From contig NZ_LQIT01000001.1 in the NCBI RefSeq assembly GCF_001499965.1, positions 124,001 through 188,000 of the forward strand: DNA of 64,000 nt. The letters are read 5' to 3'. A program made the translations under genes and the position numbers. Each line of letters opens with the position of its first letter. Position 1 is the stretch's first letter. Source of the stretch: Mycobacterium sp. GA-2829. GTDB taxonomy: Bacteria; Actinomycetota; Actinomycetes; Mycobacteriales; Mycobacteriaceae. Below the pieces are notes generated by a model. That model saw only the letters and a program-made list of their open reading frames with translations. It was not told the DNA's origin and ran no database searches. Positions 34,029 to 41,451 of this stretch are shown here, piece by piece.

Positions 34029-35530
34029 CTACTGCAACGACAGCCCCCACGCTGGTGTTGCCCGGGGTTCCCGGCTCGATCGACACCAATGCGGTGGTGG
34101 ATCAGATGGTGCGCCGCGCGTCCTCGACGGGGTTCGAATCGTGGTGGCGGCGCGCGGAATCTGTTGGCTTCTGCGCCCACCCCATCCAACTCAGAGGTAC
34201 CGACGAGATAGGCCGCGATCGGGTGGTGTGGACACGGTGCAACAACCGCCGCGCTCAGGTATGCCCATCGTGCTCAGACCTGTACGCCCGCGACACGTGG
34301 CAGCTCGTGCACGCTGGCACCGCCGGCGGCCACCACAACATCCCCGCAGCAGTGGCCGATCGTCCGCAGGTGTTCGTCACCCTCACCGCACCTAGCTACG
34401 GGCCTGTTCACGCCGCCGCGCGTGCAGGCGACAAGAAGCAGCGTGTGTGTCGCGACCACCACCACACTGGCGGCTACCGCCGTTGCCCGCATGGAAAACC
34501 ACTGTGGTGCAGCACAACCCACGGCGAAGGTGATATCTATGCGGGACAGCCGATCTGCGCGGACTGCTACGACTACACCGGGCATGTCCTGTTCACATGG
34601 CACCTGCCCGAACTGTGGCGACGCTTCACCATCACCCTGCGACGCACACTGCGCCGAGAGCTACGCGCTTCGGGCGCCGACCCGGATGCGGTGCAGGTCA
34701 GCTTCATCAAAGTCGTCGAACTGCAAGCCCGGCTCATCCCGCACATTCATGCCCTGATCCGCCTCGACCCGCCCGACAGCGATGACTCTGGCGGTCATGA
34801 CTGGCATGCGCCCCTTGCGGCAACCGAACTGGCCACCATCATCCAACAGGCCGTTCGAACCGTGGCCGTGACGGTCACCGACTCATCCTCAAATACAGCG
34901 ACACGGGTGATCAGGTTCGGCACACAAGTCGACACCCAACCCATCGACAACCGGCACGCCGGCACGGACGGCTCTGCTGTGCAGGAGGATTCACCACACG
35001 GCGGGGTTCTTCCAGGCCGCCGCGTAGCTCGCTACCTCGCGAAATACGTCACCAAATCCTTAGCTGACGTCGGGATCAGCGCGCGACGCATCTCCACCGA
35101 GGCCATCGCTGACCTCGATGTCTGCGACCACGTTCGGGCGATCCTGACCGCCATCAGCCAACTCGCCGATAAGGGACTGGCCGGTGTCGGTCGGTGGCTG
35201 CACACCCTGGGCTACCGGGGCCACATCACCAGCAAATCCCGCCGCTATTCCACCACGATGACCGCGCTGCGCGAACGTCGCGCGGCCTGGACCCGTGAAC
35301 AACGTTTAAAAAGCACTGCGCACCAACATGATCTCGGCCTCGACTCCACCGATGGCGATGATCTGGTGGCATGGGAATTCGATCGTGCCGGCCCCACCAG
35401 CCTCGGCGACCGGACCCTCATCTACTCCGCGGCCGTCCAACACATCCACACCCGCCGCATCGGACTGATCGAAGTCCGTGGCCAAGCCCGCAATCAACAA
35501 TGGGATCCGCCAGGGGGAAGCGATGGCTGA
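34025..35530 (+). CDS. HUH-type replication initiator (RepSA-like)
   Basis: A 501-residue rolling-circle-type initiator like RepSA of pSAM2. A Cys-rich region (CNNRRAQVCPSCSDLYARD, about residues 75-95, and further Cys/His pairs to about 185) suggests zinc binding. The HUH motif is PHIHAL with His240 and His242, and the catalytic Tyr region is RYLAKYVTKS near residues 334-343. It starts with GTG overlapping the translocase gene and its 3' end overlaps the 65-aa gene. It would nick the element's origin so that the excised circle replicates before transfer. Confidence 0.86.
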   Translation: MTTATTAPTLVLPGVPGSIDTNAVVDQMVRRASSTGFESWWRRAESVGFCAHPIQLRGTDEIGRDRVVWTRCNNRRAQVCPSCSDLYARDTWQLVHAGTAGGHHNIPAAVADRPQVFVTLTAPSYGPVHAAARAGDKKQRVCRDHHHTGGYRRCPHGKPLWCSTTHGEGDIYAGQPICADCYDYTGHVLFTWHLPELWRRFTITLRRTLRRELRASGADPDAVQVSFIKVVELQARLIPHIHALIRLDPPDSDDSGGHDWHAPLAATELATIIQQAVRTVAVTVTDSSSNTATRVIRFGTQVDTQPIDNRHAGTDGSAVQEDSPHGGVLPGRRVARYLAKYVTKSLADVGISARRISTEAIADLDVCDHVRAILTAISQLADKGLAGVGRWLHTLGYRGHITSKSRRYSTTMTALRERRAAWTREQRLKSTAHQHDLGLDSTDGDDLVAWEFDRAGPTSLGDRTLIYSAAVQHIHTRRIGLIEVRGQARNQQWDPPGGSDG

Positions 35531-35720
35531 CAGGTCCCGAGCAGCACGTGCTCGCTCCGGGTGTGACGCTCGTCCCGATGCGCCGACGGTGTCAGAGGGG
35601 GGTGTTGAAATTGTTGTGCCCAACCAATATCGACTTCCGTCCGAGGCCAACCGCGCGCTGGTACACGTGATAATGGCTGTGCGGGACCGGATGCTTGGAT
35701 CAGGGAGGGGAGTGGCGTGA
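35523..35720 (+). CDS. 65-residue protein in the excisionase position
   Basis: MADRSRAARARSG begins a 65-residue basic protein; the second half, VPNQYRLPSEANRALVHVIMAVRDRMLG, looks like a short helical or small HTH-type segment. The ATG overlaps the end of rep and the stop overlaps the integrase start (GTGA), so all three are translationally coupled. In related elements this slot holds xis. With a serine integrase the matching function would be a recombination directionality factor, but nothing in the sequence proves that. Confidence 0.65.
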   Translation: MADRSRAARARSGCDARPDAPTVSEGGVEIVVPNQYRLPSEANRALVHVIMAVRDRMLGSGRGVA

Positions 35721-37363
35721 GCCTGAGGTTCGCCTTCTATGGCCGAGTGAGCACGGAGGACGCTCAAGACCCGGAGGCGAGCCGCAGCTGGCAGAAGCGG
35801 CGTGCCATGGACCTGATCACTCCGCACGGCGGATTCATCGCCGCCGACTACTTCGATGTGGGACAGAGCCGTTCACTGCCGTGGAAGCGCAGGCCAGAGG
35901 CGTCACGTCTGCTTGCTGATGTCGCTTGTCGGGACCGTAGCTTTGATGCCGTAGTGATTGGGGAACCCGCCCGTGCGTTCTACGGGCCGCAGTTCGCGCT
36001 CACCTTCCCTGTCCTCACGCACTACGGAGTTGGCCTGTGGGTACCCGAGGTCGGCGGAGCGGTCGATCCCGGCTCCGAGGCACACGACCTGGTGATGACT
36101 CTGTTCGGCGGCATGAGCAAGGGAGAGCGCGCTCGAATCCAAATGCGCGTCCGTACGGCGATGTCAGCACTCGCGCAGGACACCGCCAGATATCTCGGTG
36201 GTCGACCACCCTACGGTTACCGGCTCGTCGATGCCGGCCCGCATCCAAACCCTGCCAAGGCCAATCTTGGGCAGCGGCTTCACCGCCTCGAACCCGACCC
36301 CGCGACATCTTCGGTCGTCGAGCGGATCTACCGCATGTACGCCGACGGAGCGGGCCTGCGCTATATCGCGCAACTGCTCACCGACGATGGTGTACCGTCA
36401 CCGAGCCAGTACGACCCGGCACGGAATCGGCATCGTGACCCACGAGGATGGTCCCATTCGGCGATCCGCGCGATACTCGACAACCCGGCGTACCGCGGTA
36501 TCCGTGTTTGGGGCAAGCAGGAGAAATACGAGGTTCTGGTCAACCCCGATGATGTCGCTGCGGGGTATGAGACTCGTATGCGGTGGCGTGATGAGGCCGA
36601 CTGGATCGCACCAGAACGCCGCACGCATGAAGCGCTGATCCGTGACGAACTAGCGCAGGCTGTCCGTCTTCGGATGCAGGCGCGGCGGGGTCCCGGTCTT
36701 GTTTGCAGCAGAGAGTCAACAGTGCCATATGCACTGCGTGGGCTGCTGTTCTGTGCCGCATGTGGACGGCGGATGCAGGGCGCTGCCCGCGTCGGGAAGC
36801 GAACAACACGCATCCTCTACCGTTGTGAGCTCGGTAAGTCGCGTTCGGTACCCGCGGACCTGAGTGATCACCCGCGCACCGTCTACCTCCGTGAAGATGA
36901 GGTGACTGCGCGACTTGACGAATGGATCGCCACCCTGGCCGATCCGGCCGACTTGGCACGCGGGCAAGACGCGGACCCGGTAGCAGGGGCTGGCTACGCG
37001 GCCTTGCAGCGCCAGCTCAGCGAGGCGAATGCGAAGGTTGCTGCTCTGGTTACCGCCGTGGAGTCTGGTGTGGCCGTTGAGGATTTGACTGTTGCATTGC
37101 GCCGCCGCACCGCCGAGCGCGACGAGCTGAAGGTCCGTCTTGAGCAAGCGGAGCGACCTCGCGTCATGACTGCCGCACAAATCAGCGAGTTGGTTGAGGA
37201 ATTGGGCGGGCTGTCAGCAGTGCTTGGTGAGGCAACCGGGGCGGAACGCGCTCAGGTATACGCAAGCCTGGGCCTGCGCCTCGACTACGACCCGCATCTT
37301 CAGCGAGTCACGGCGACTGCCGACTTAAGTCGTGTCGCCGGACGTGTCCGAGGGGGGACTTGA
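35717..37363 (+). CDS. Large serine recombinase (integrase)
   Basis: A 548-residue large serine integrase. The resolvase domain covers residues 1 to about 150, with nucleophile Ser12 in YGRVSTEDAQ, followed by Arg-rich active-site segments and GGMSKGERARIQMRVRTAM. A recombinase domain spans about 155-290 and a zinc ribbon about 330-375 (FCAACGRRM ... YRCELG). A coiled-coil region lies at about 430-490 (LQRQLSEANAKVAALV and on). The last codons and the TGA at 37361-37363 lie inside the tRNA-Leu gene, so the attachment site is at that tRNA. Serine integrases act without host factors and usually need a directionality factor to excise. Confidence 0.92.
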   Translation: MSLRFAFYGRVSTEDAQDPEASRSWQKRRAMDLITPHGGFIAADYFDVGQSRSLPWKRRPEASRLLADVACRDRSFDAVVIGEPARAFYGPQFALTFPVLTHYGVGLWVPEVGGAVDPGSEAHDLVMTLFGGMSKGERARIQMRVRTAMSALAQDTARYLGGRPPYGYRLVDAGPHPNPAKANLGQRLHRLEPDPATSSVVERIYRMYADGAGLRYIAQLLTDDGVPSPSQYDPARNRHRDPRGWSHSAIRAILDNPAYRGIRVWGKQEKYEVLVNPDDVAAGYETRMRWRDEADWIAPERRTHEALIRDELAQAVRLRMQARRGPGLVCSRESTVPYALRGLLFCAACGRRMQGAARVGKRTTRILYRCELGKSRSVPADLSDHPRTVYLREDEVTARLDEWIATLADPADLARGQDADPVAGAGYAALQRQLSEANAKVAALVTAVESGVAVEDLTVALRRRTAERDELKVRLEQAERPRVMTAAQISELVEELGGLSAVLGEATGAERAQVYASLGLRLDYDPHLQRVTATADLSRVAGRVRGGT

Positions 37364-37430
37364 ACCCCCACGCCCGTTAATAGGGCACTAGCACCTCAAG
37401 CTAGCGCGTCTGCCATTCCGCCACTCGGAC
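37345..37430 (-). tRNA. tRNA-Leu (anticodon GAG)
   Basis: The reverse strand folds as an 86-base class II tRNA: acceptor GTCCGAG pairs with CTCGGAC, discriminator A at 37345, and anticodon stem CTAGC/GCTAG around loop TTGAGGT, giving GAG. A long variable arm (GCCC...GGGC) is typical of Leu, and the T-arm has GGTTCAAGTCC. CCA is not encoded. Its 3' end faces the integrative element and overlaps the last 19 bases of the integrase gene, marking the attR side. Confidence 0.95.
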
Positions 37431-37507
37431 CCGTCCCGCATCCCGTGCGGGCAGCTAAGGCTATCGGATGAGGCAGCCCGAACCCAAACCCGGTGTCCCT
37501 GGTACGA

Positions 37508-38842
37508 ATGGTGATTGTGACAGGACCCGCCGATGAGGTGGTCGAGCTCGTCAGTCAGCTGATCCGCTTCGACACCTCCAACACCGGAGACCCGGCCACC
37601 ACCAAGGGTGAGGGTGAGTGTGCCCGCTGGGTGCAGGCCCAGCTCACCGAGGTCGGCTACGAGTGCGAATACCTCGAGGCCGGTGCCCCGAACCGGGGCA
37701 ACGTATTCGCCCGGCTGCCCGGCGCCGATCCGTCGCGCGGTGCGCTGATGATCCACGGCCACCTCGACGTGGTGCCCGCCGAACCCGCCGACTGGAGTGT
37801 GCACCCGTTCTCGGGGGCGATCTCCGACGGTTATGTGTGGGGCCGTGGCGCGGTCGACATGAAGGACATGTGCGGGATGATGATCGCCGTCGCCCGCCAC
37901 TTCAAGCGCGAGGGCATCGTCCCGCCGCGTGACCTGGTGTGGGCGTTCGTCTCCGACGAGGAGCACGGCGGCACCTACGGCGCGAACTGGCTGGTGGACA
38001 ACCGGCCCGACCTGTTCGACGGTGTCACCGAGGCGATCGGCGAGGTCGGCGGGTTCTCGCTGACCGTACCGCGCCGCGACGGGGGCGAACGCCGCCTCTA
38101 CCTGATCGAGACCGCCGAGAAGGGCCTGACGTGGATGCGGCTGACCGCGCGCGGTCGCGCAGGCCACGGCTCGATGGTGCACGACGACAACGCCGTCACC
38201 GCGGTCGCCGAAGCCGTGGCCAAGCTGGGCAGGCACCAGTTCCCGCTGGTGCTGTCCGACACGGTGCAGCAATTCCTCACCGCGGTGGCCGAGGAGACCG
38301 GCTACTCGTTCGACATCGACTCCCCGGACCTCGACGGGTCGATCGCCAAGCTCGGCGGGATCGCCCGCATCGTCGGGGCCACCCTGCGCGACACCGCCAA
38401 CCCGACCATGCTCAAGGCGGGTTATAAGGCCAACGTCATCCCGCAGACCGCCGAGGCCATGGTCGACTGCCGCGTGCTGCCCGGGCGCAAGGAGGCGTTC
38501 GAGCGTGAGGTCGACGCGCTGATCGGACCCGACGTGGTGCGCACCTCCGAGCGGGACCTGCCCTCGTACGAGACGACGTTCGACGGCGACCTCGTCGACC
38601 AGATGAACGCCTCGCTGCTGGCGCTGGACCCCGACGCCCGCGCCGTGCCCTACATGCTCTCCGGCGGCACCGACGCAAAGTCGTTCCAGCGGTTGGGAAT
38701 CCGCTGCTTCGGCTTCATCCCGCTGCGGCTGCCTGCCGAACTCGACTTCGCCGCCCTGTTCCACGGCATCGACGAACGGGTACCCGTCGACGCCCTCGAA
38801 TTCGGCGCGAAGGTTCTGCAACACTTTCTCGAGCACTGCTGA
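37508..38842 (+). CDS. M20-family metallopeptidase (dipeptidase-like)
   Basis: A 444-residue M20/M28-type zinc peptidase. Metal and catalytic segments are visible: HGHLDVVPA (about residues 79-87), the GAVDMKD that supplies the bridging Asp, SDEEHGG (Glu base) and a late His in [11 protein letters not shown] dimerisation lid domain sits between. It matches remembered M. tuberculosis Rv2141c, as does its PEBP neighbour. The start is uncertain among GTG 37493, ATG 37508 and GTG 37517. It probably cleaves dipeptides or N-acyl amino acids in the cytoplasm. Confidence 0.87.
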   Translation: MVIVTGPADEVVELVSQLIRFDTSNTGDPATTKGEGECARWVQAQLTEVGYECEYLEAGAPNRGNVFARLPGADPSRGALMIHGHLDVVPAEPADWSVHPFSGAISDGYVWGRGAVDMKDMCGMMIAVARHFKREGIVPPRDLVWAFVSDEEHGGTYGANWLVDNRPDLFDGVTEAIGEVGGFSLTVPRRDGGERRLYLIETAEKGLTWMRLTARGRAGHGSMVHDDNAVTAVAEAVAKLGRHQFPLVLSDTVQQFLTAVAEETGYSFDIDSPDLDGSIAKLGGIARIVGATLRDTANPTMLKAGYKANVIPQTAEAMVDCRVLPGRKEAFEREVDALIGPDVVRTSERDLPSYETTFDGDLVDQMNASLLALDPDARAVPYMLSGGTDAKSFQRLGIRCFGFIPLRLPAELDFAALFHGIDERVPVDALEFGAKVLQHFLEHC

Positions 38843-38870
38843 GCGGTTCCCTCACACGCGAAAGGACATC

Positions 38871-39407
38871 ATGGCTTTTCCGTACAACCCTTACGAGTTC
38901 CTTCCGGAGCTGCCGTCGTTCACGCTGACCTCCGAGTCGGTCACCGACGGCCAGCCGCTGGCCAATGACCAGGTCAGCGGGCTGATGGGCGCAGGCGGCT
39001 CCGATGTGTCGCCGCAGCTGTCCTGGTCGGGCTTCCCGGAGGAGACCCGCAGCTTCGCCGTCACCGTCTACGACCCCGACGCCCCGACCGGATCCGGGTT
39101 CTGGCACTGGGCGGTGTTCAACCTGCCCGCCACGGTCACTGATCTACCCGCGGGCGTGGGTGACGGCAGCGCCAAGGGCTTCCCCGGCGACGCGGTGACG
39201 CTGGCCAACGACGCCGGGATGAAGCGCTTCGTGGGCGCCGCCCCGCCACCGGGCCACGGTCCGCACCGCTACTTCATCGTCGTGCACGCCGTCGACGTGG
39301 AGAAGCTCGACATCCCCGAGGACGCCACCCCGGCGTATCTGGGCTTCAACCTGTTCAGCCATGCGATCGCCCGCGCGATCATCCACGGCACCTACGAGCA
39401 GAAGTAG
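38871..39407 (+). CDS. PEBP-family protein (YbhB/YbcL type)
   Basis: A 178-residue phosphatidylethanolamine-binding-protein-family member. The fold's signatures are [22 protein letters not shown] (about residues 64-85), with the DPDAP and HW motifs of the anion pocket, and [18 protein letters not shown] (about 123-140). It resembles TB18.6 (Rv2140c), also located next to the M20 gene. AAAGGA precedes the ATG. Roles proposed for bacterial PEBPs are ligand binding or protease inhibition; nothing here narrows this. Confidence 0.9.
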   Translation: MAFPYNPYEFLPELPSFTLTSESVTDGQPLANDQVSGLMGAGGSDVSPQLSWSGFPEETRSFAVTVYDPDAPTGSGFWHWAVFNLPATVTDLPAGVGDGSAKGFPGDAVTLANDAGMKRFVGAAPPPGHGPHRYFIVVHAVDVEKLDIPEDATPAYLGFNLFSHAIARAIIHGTYEQK

Positions 39408-39423
39408 GGCGAGAGGGCTACCT

Positions 39424-39485
39424 CGCGACCAGACACAGATTCGCGTTCCGGCGCCTCGAATCACGCGATTCTGTGTCTGCTCGCG
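39424..39485. terminator. Long imperfect hairpin between convergent PEBP and GntR genes
   Basis: Two 23-base arms (39424-39446 and 39463-39485) are inverted copies with 21 matches, around a 16-base loop. The core reads CAGACACAGA on one side and TCTGTGTCTG on the other. Lying between two converging genes, it can end transcription from both sides, though it lacks a T-run, as is usual in mycobacteria. The arm sequence also looks like a dispersed mycobacterial intergenic repeat. Confidence 0.6.
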
Positions 39486-39494
39486 CGACAAGTG

Positions 39495-40277
39495 CTACCT
39501 CGGGCGGGCGCTGATCTGCGACTGGGACCGCACGTAGAGGCGCGTGCGGTCCGCGCGGAACAGGTCGATCGAGTACTCGACCGCGCGGCCGTGCTGGTCG
39601 TACCCCGTCCGCAGCACCTCGAGCACCGGGCTACCCGCCGCCCGGCCCAGTAGCGCCGCCTCCGCCGCGGGCACGGCCGCCACCTCGATGGATTCGTCGG
39701 CCACGCAGATCTGTAGCCCGAACTGGGTGCGCAGCGTGCGGTAGATCGAGCTCATCGGCGTGCGCAGGACGCCGGCGAGTTCGGGGAGCAGATACATCTG
39801 TTCCAGTGACAGCGTGTCCCCGTCGGCGTGCCGCAGCCGCAGCAGCGACACCGCCTGCTCACCGGCGGGCAGTCCCAGTGCCGCCCGGACGTCGGGCCCG
39901 GCGGTGACCATCCGCGCGGCGATCACCGACGTGCCGTCGGCGAAGCCCTGTTCGTGCAGGATCTCGGGGATGCCCTTGACCGTGTTCAGGCTGCGCAGCA
40001 CGCCGCGGCTGCGGCAGTACGGCTGCGCCGACCGCGGCGACACCTCGCGCGCGGGCACACCGGTGAGGTAGGCGCCGCCGGCGCGGCCCTTGACCCGTTC
40101 GATGGTGCCGTCGTTCTCGAGCAGTTCGAGTGCCTTGCGCACGGTCGTGCGGGAGGTGCCCAGCCGCTCGGCCAGCGCCCGCTCGGTGGGCAGCCGCGCC
40201 TCGCCGCGGGCGGTCAACTCCTCGGCGAGGCGTTGCAGGGCGGTGTGCGCATGACTGAGCGCAGGCATGGTGTTCAC
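39495..40277 (-). CDS. GntR-family regulator with UTRA domain
   Basis: A 260-residue GntR/HutC-type regulator. Residues about 12-75 are the winged helix (LPTERALAERLGTSRTTVRKALELLENDGTIERV); residues about 100-250 are the UTRA effector domain, with SLEQMYLLPEL and the strand VLEVLRTGYDQHGRAVEYSIDLFRADR. It is divergent from the phosphatase/transport/amidase locus across 67 bases and is the clear candidate regulator of that locus, responding to its substrate or an intermediate. Confidence 0.9.
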   Translation of the reverse strand: MNTMPALSHAHTALQRLAEELTARGEARLPTERALAERLGTSRTTVRKALELLENDGTIERVKGRAGGAYLTGVPAREVSPRSAQPYCRSRGVLRSLNTVKGIPEILHEQGFADGTSVIAARMVTAGPDVRAALGLPAGEQAVSLLRLRHADGDTLSLEQMYLLPELAGVLRTPMSSIYRTLRTQFGLQICVADESIEVAAVPAAEAALLGRAAGSPVLEVLRTGYDQHGRAVEYSIDLFRADRTRLYVRSQSQISARPR

Positions 40278-40344
40278 GGTAGTGCCGACGGTGGTCCGCC
40301 GCAGTGCCGGCGCAGAGCGTTACGTGCAGTTAACACGAGGTCCC

Positions 40345-41175
40345 ATGAACCAGAAATGGTTCAGCGCGATCGTGGGGACGATGAACGAGATCCGCAGCGA
40401 GCGCGTCCGGCTCGGGCTGGCCATGGCCGCCGAGGCCGGCCGGCTGTCGGACCGCTGGTTCGGCGCCCGCGGGCTCGACGTCGAGGTCAAGGCCGACGGC
40501 TCACCGGTCACGCTGGCCGACAGGGAGATCGAGCTGACCCTGCGCGACGCGGTGGGCGCCGCGTTCCCCGACGACGGTTTCTCGGGGGAGGAGTACCCCG
40601 ACACCGACGGCGACAGCGGCTTCCGCTGGATCGTCGACCCGATCGACGGCACCAAATCCTTCGTCCGGGGCGTGCCGCTGTACGCGAATCTCATTGCGCT
40701 GCAGGAGGGTGACGAGATCGTGTTCGGCGTCATCAACCTACCCGGCGCCGGTGTCGTCGTACACGCCGAACGCGGCCACGGGTGCTGGCGCAACGGCGTA
40801 CAAGTGCAGGTGTCGGACCGGCCCGTCCTCGACGGCGCGTACGTGATGGCCACCTGGCTGGAGGACTGGGACGCCGGCCTGATCGGAGACCTGCACACCC
40901 AGGGCGTCGTATTGCGCACCTGGGGTGACGCATTCGGCTACGCGATGGTGGCGTGCGGCCACGCCGACGCCGTCGTCGACTACCGCGCGCACGCCTTCGA
41001 CCTGGCGCCGATGCCGGTGATCATCGAGGAGGCCGGTGGCCGCTTCACCAGTCTCGACGGCCGCCGCGTCATCGACGGGGGCGACGGAATCGCGAGCAAC
41101 GGGTTGATCCACGACGCACTGCTGCCGTGGGTCGCGCCCTCAGATATCCACCAGGAGCGGGGAGTTCGATCATGA
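40345..41175 (+). CDS. Inositol-monophosphatase-family phosphatase
   Basis: A 276-residue IMPase/HisN-like phosphatase. The metal-site motifs are present: DREIE after KADGSPVTLA, GEEY (about residue 78), WIVDPIDGTKSF (about 91-102) and late DLAPMPVIIEEAGG. ATG 40345 has CGAGG upstream; ATG 40381 is an alternative. It opens the GntR-controlled operon and overlaps the small membrane protein gene by four bases. The family removes phosphate from sugars, inositol or histidinol; coupling with two kinase-like genes at the end of the operon suggests a phosphorylated intermediate. Confidence 0.88.
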   Translation: MNQKWFSAIVGTMNEIRSERVRLGLAMAAEAGRLSDRWFGARGLDVEVKADGSPVTLADREIELTLRDAVGAAFPDDGFSGEEYPDTDGDSGFRWIVDPIDGTKSFVRGVPLYANLIALQEGDEIVFGVINLPGAGVVVHAERGHGCWRNGVQVQVSDRPVLDGAYVMATWLEDWDAGLIGDLHTQGVVLRTWGDAFGYAMVACGHADAVVDYRAHAFDLAPMPVIIEEAGGRFTSLDGRRVIDGGDGIASNGLIHDALLPWVAPSDIHQERGVRS

Positions 41176-41450
41176 CGGAGTACATCAAGAGGCTGGACCG
41201 GCGCAGCATCGTCGTCTTCTTCGGCACGCTGTACGCGGTGGCGTTGCTGTTCGCCCTCTTCCCACCGCTGTACCTGTGGGGCAGCGGAATTCGGTACGAG
41301 GTGTTCGGGATGCCGTTCGCGATCTCGTACTGGATCATCGACGCGCTGGTCCTCGGGCTGACGCTGACCGCGTTCTACGTCGTCGAGGACATCCGCGGGG
41401 AACTCGACGACGACACCACCGAACCCGTGACCGAGATTACCGGAGGCTGA
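41172..41450 (+). CDS. Small two-helix membrane protein, partner of the SSS transporter
   Basis: A 92-residue protein with two hydrophobic segments (about residues 13-35, VVFFGTLYAVALLFALF, and 47-68, FAISYWIIDALVLGLTLTAFYV) and a charged acidic tail. Small membrane proteins of this size (DUF997/YhdT- or DUF485-like) sit directly before sodium:solute symporter genes and are thought to be accessory subunits. It overlaps the phosphatase gene (ATGA) and ends one base before the transporter start. The exact family is not certain. Confidence 0.8.
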   Translation: MTEYIKRLDRRSIVVFFGTLYAVALLFALFPPLYLWGSGIRYEVFGMPFAISYWIIDALVLGLTLTAFYVVEDIRGELDDDTTEPVTEITGG

Positions 41451-41451
41451 T

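Larger units (their letters stand above)
30073..37363. mobile_element. Integrative and conjugative element of AICE/pSAM2 type, inserted at tRNA-Leu
   Basis: The gene set is that of an actinomycete integrative and conjugative element: an FtsK-like single-protein DNA pump (32595), an HUH replication initiator (34025), a small gene in the Xis position (35523), an integrase (35717) ending inside a tRNA gene, and the HD, NUDIX and XRE genes common in such elements. Instead of the usual tyrosine integrase it uses a large serine recombinase. The right end is at tRNA-Leu (37345-37430). The left end is uncertain, somewhere between the IS110 remnant and the HD gene; the stated start is the first gene that fits the element. 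Confidence 0.78.

Noticed and set aside
37388..38836. Long minus-strand frame opposite the M20 peptidase
   Set aside because: Antisense shadow with low-complexity residue content and no start signal; the peptidase on the plus strand is clear.
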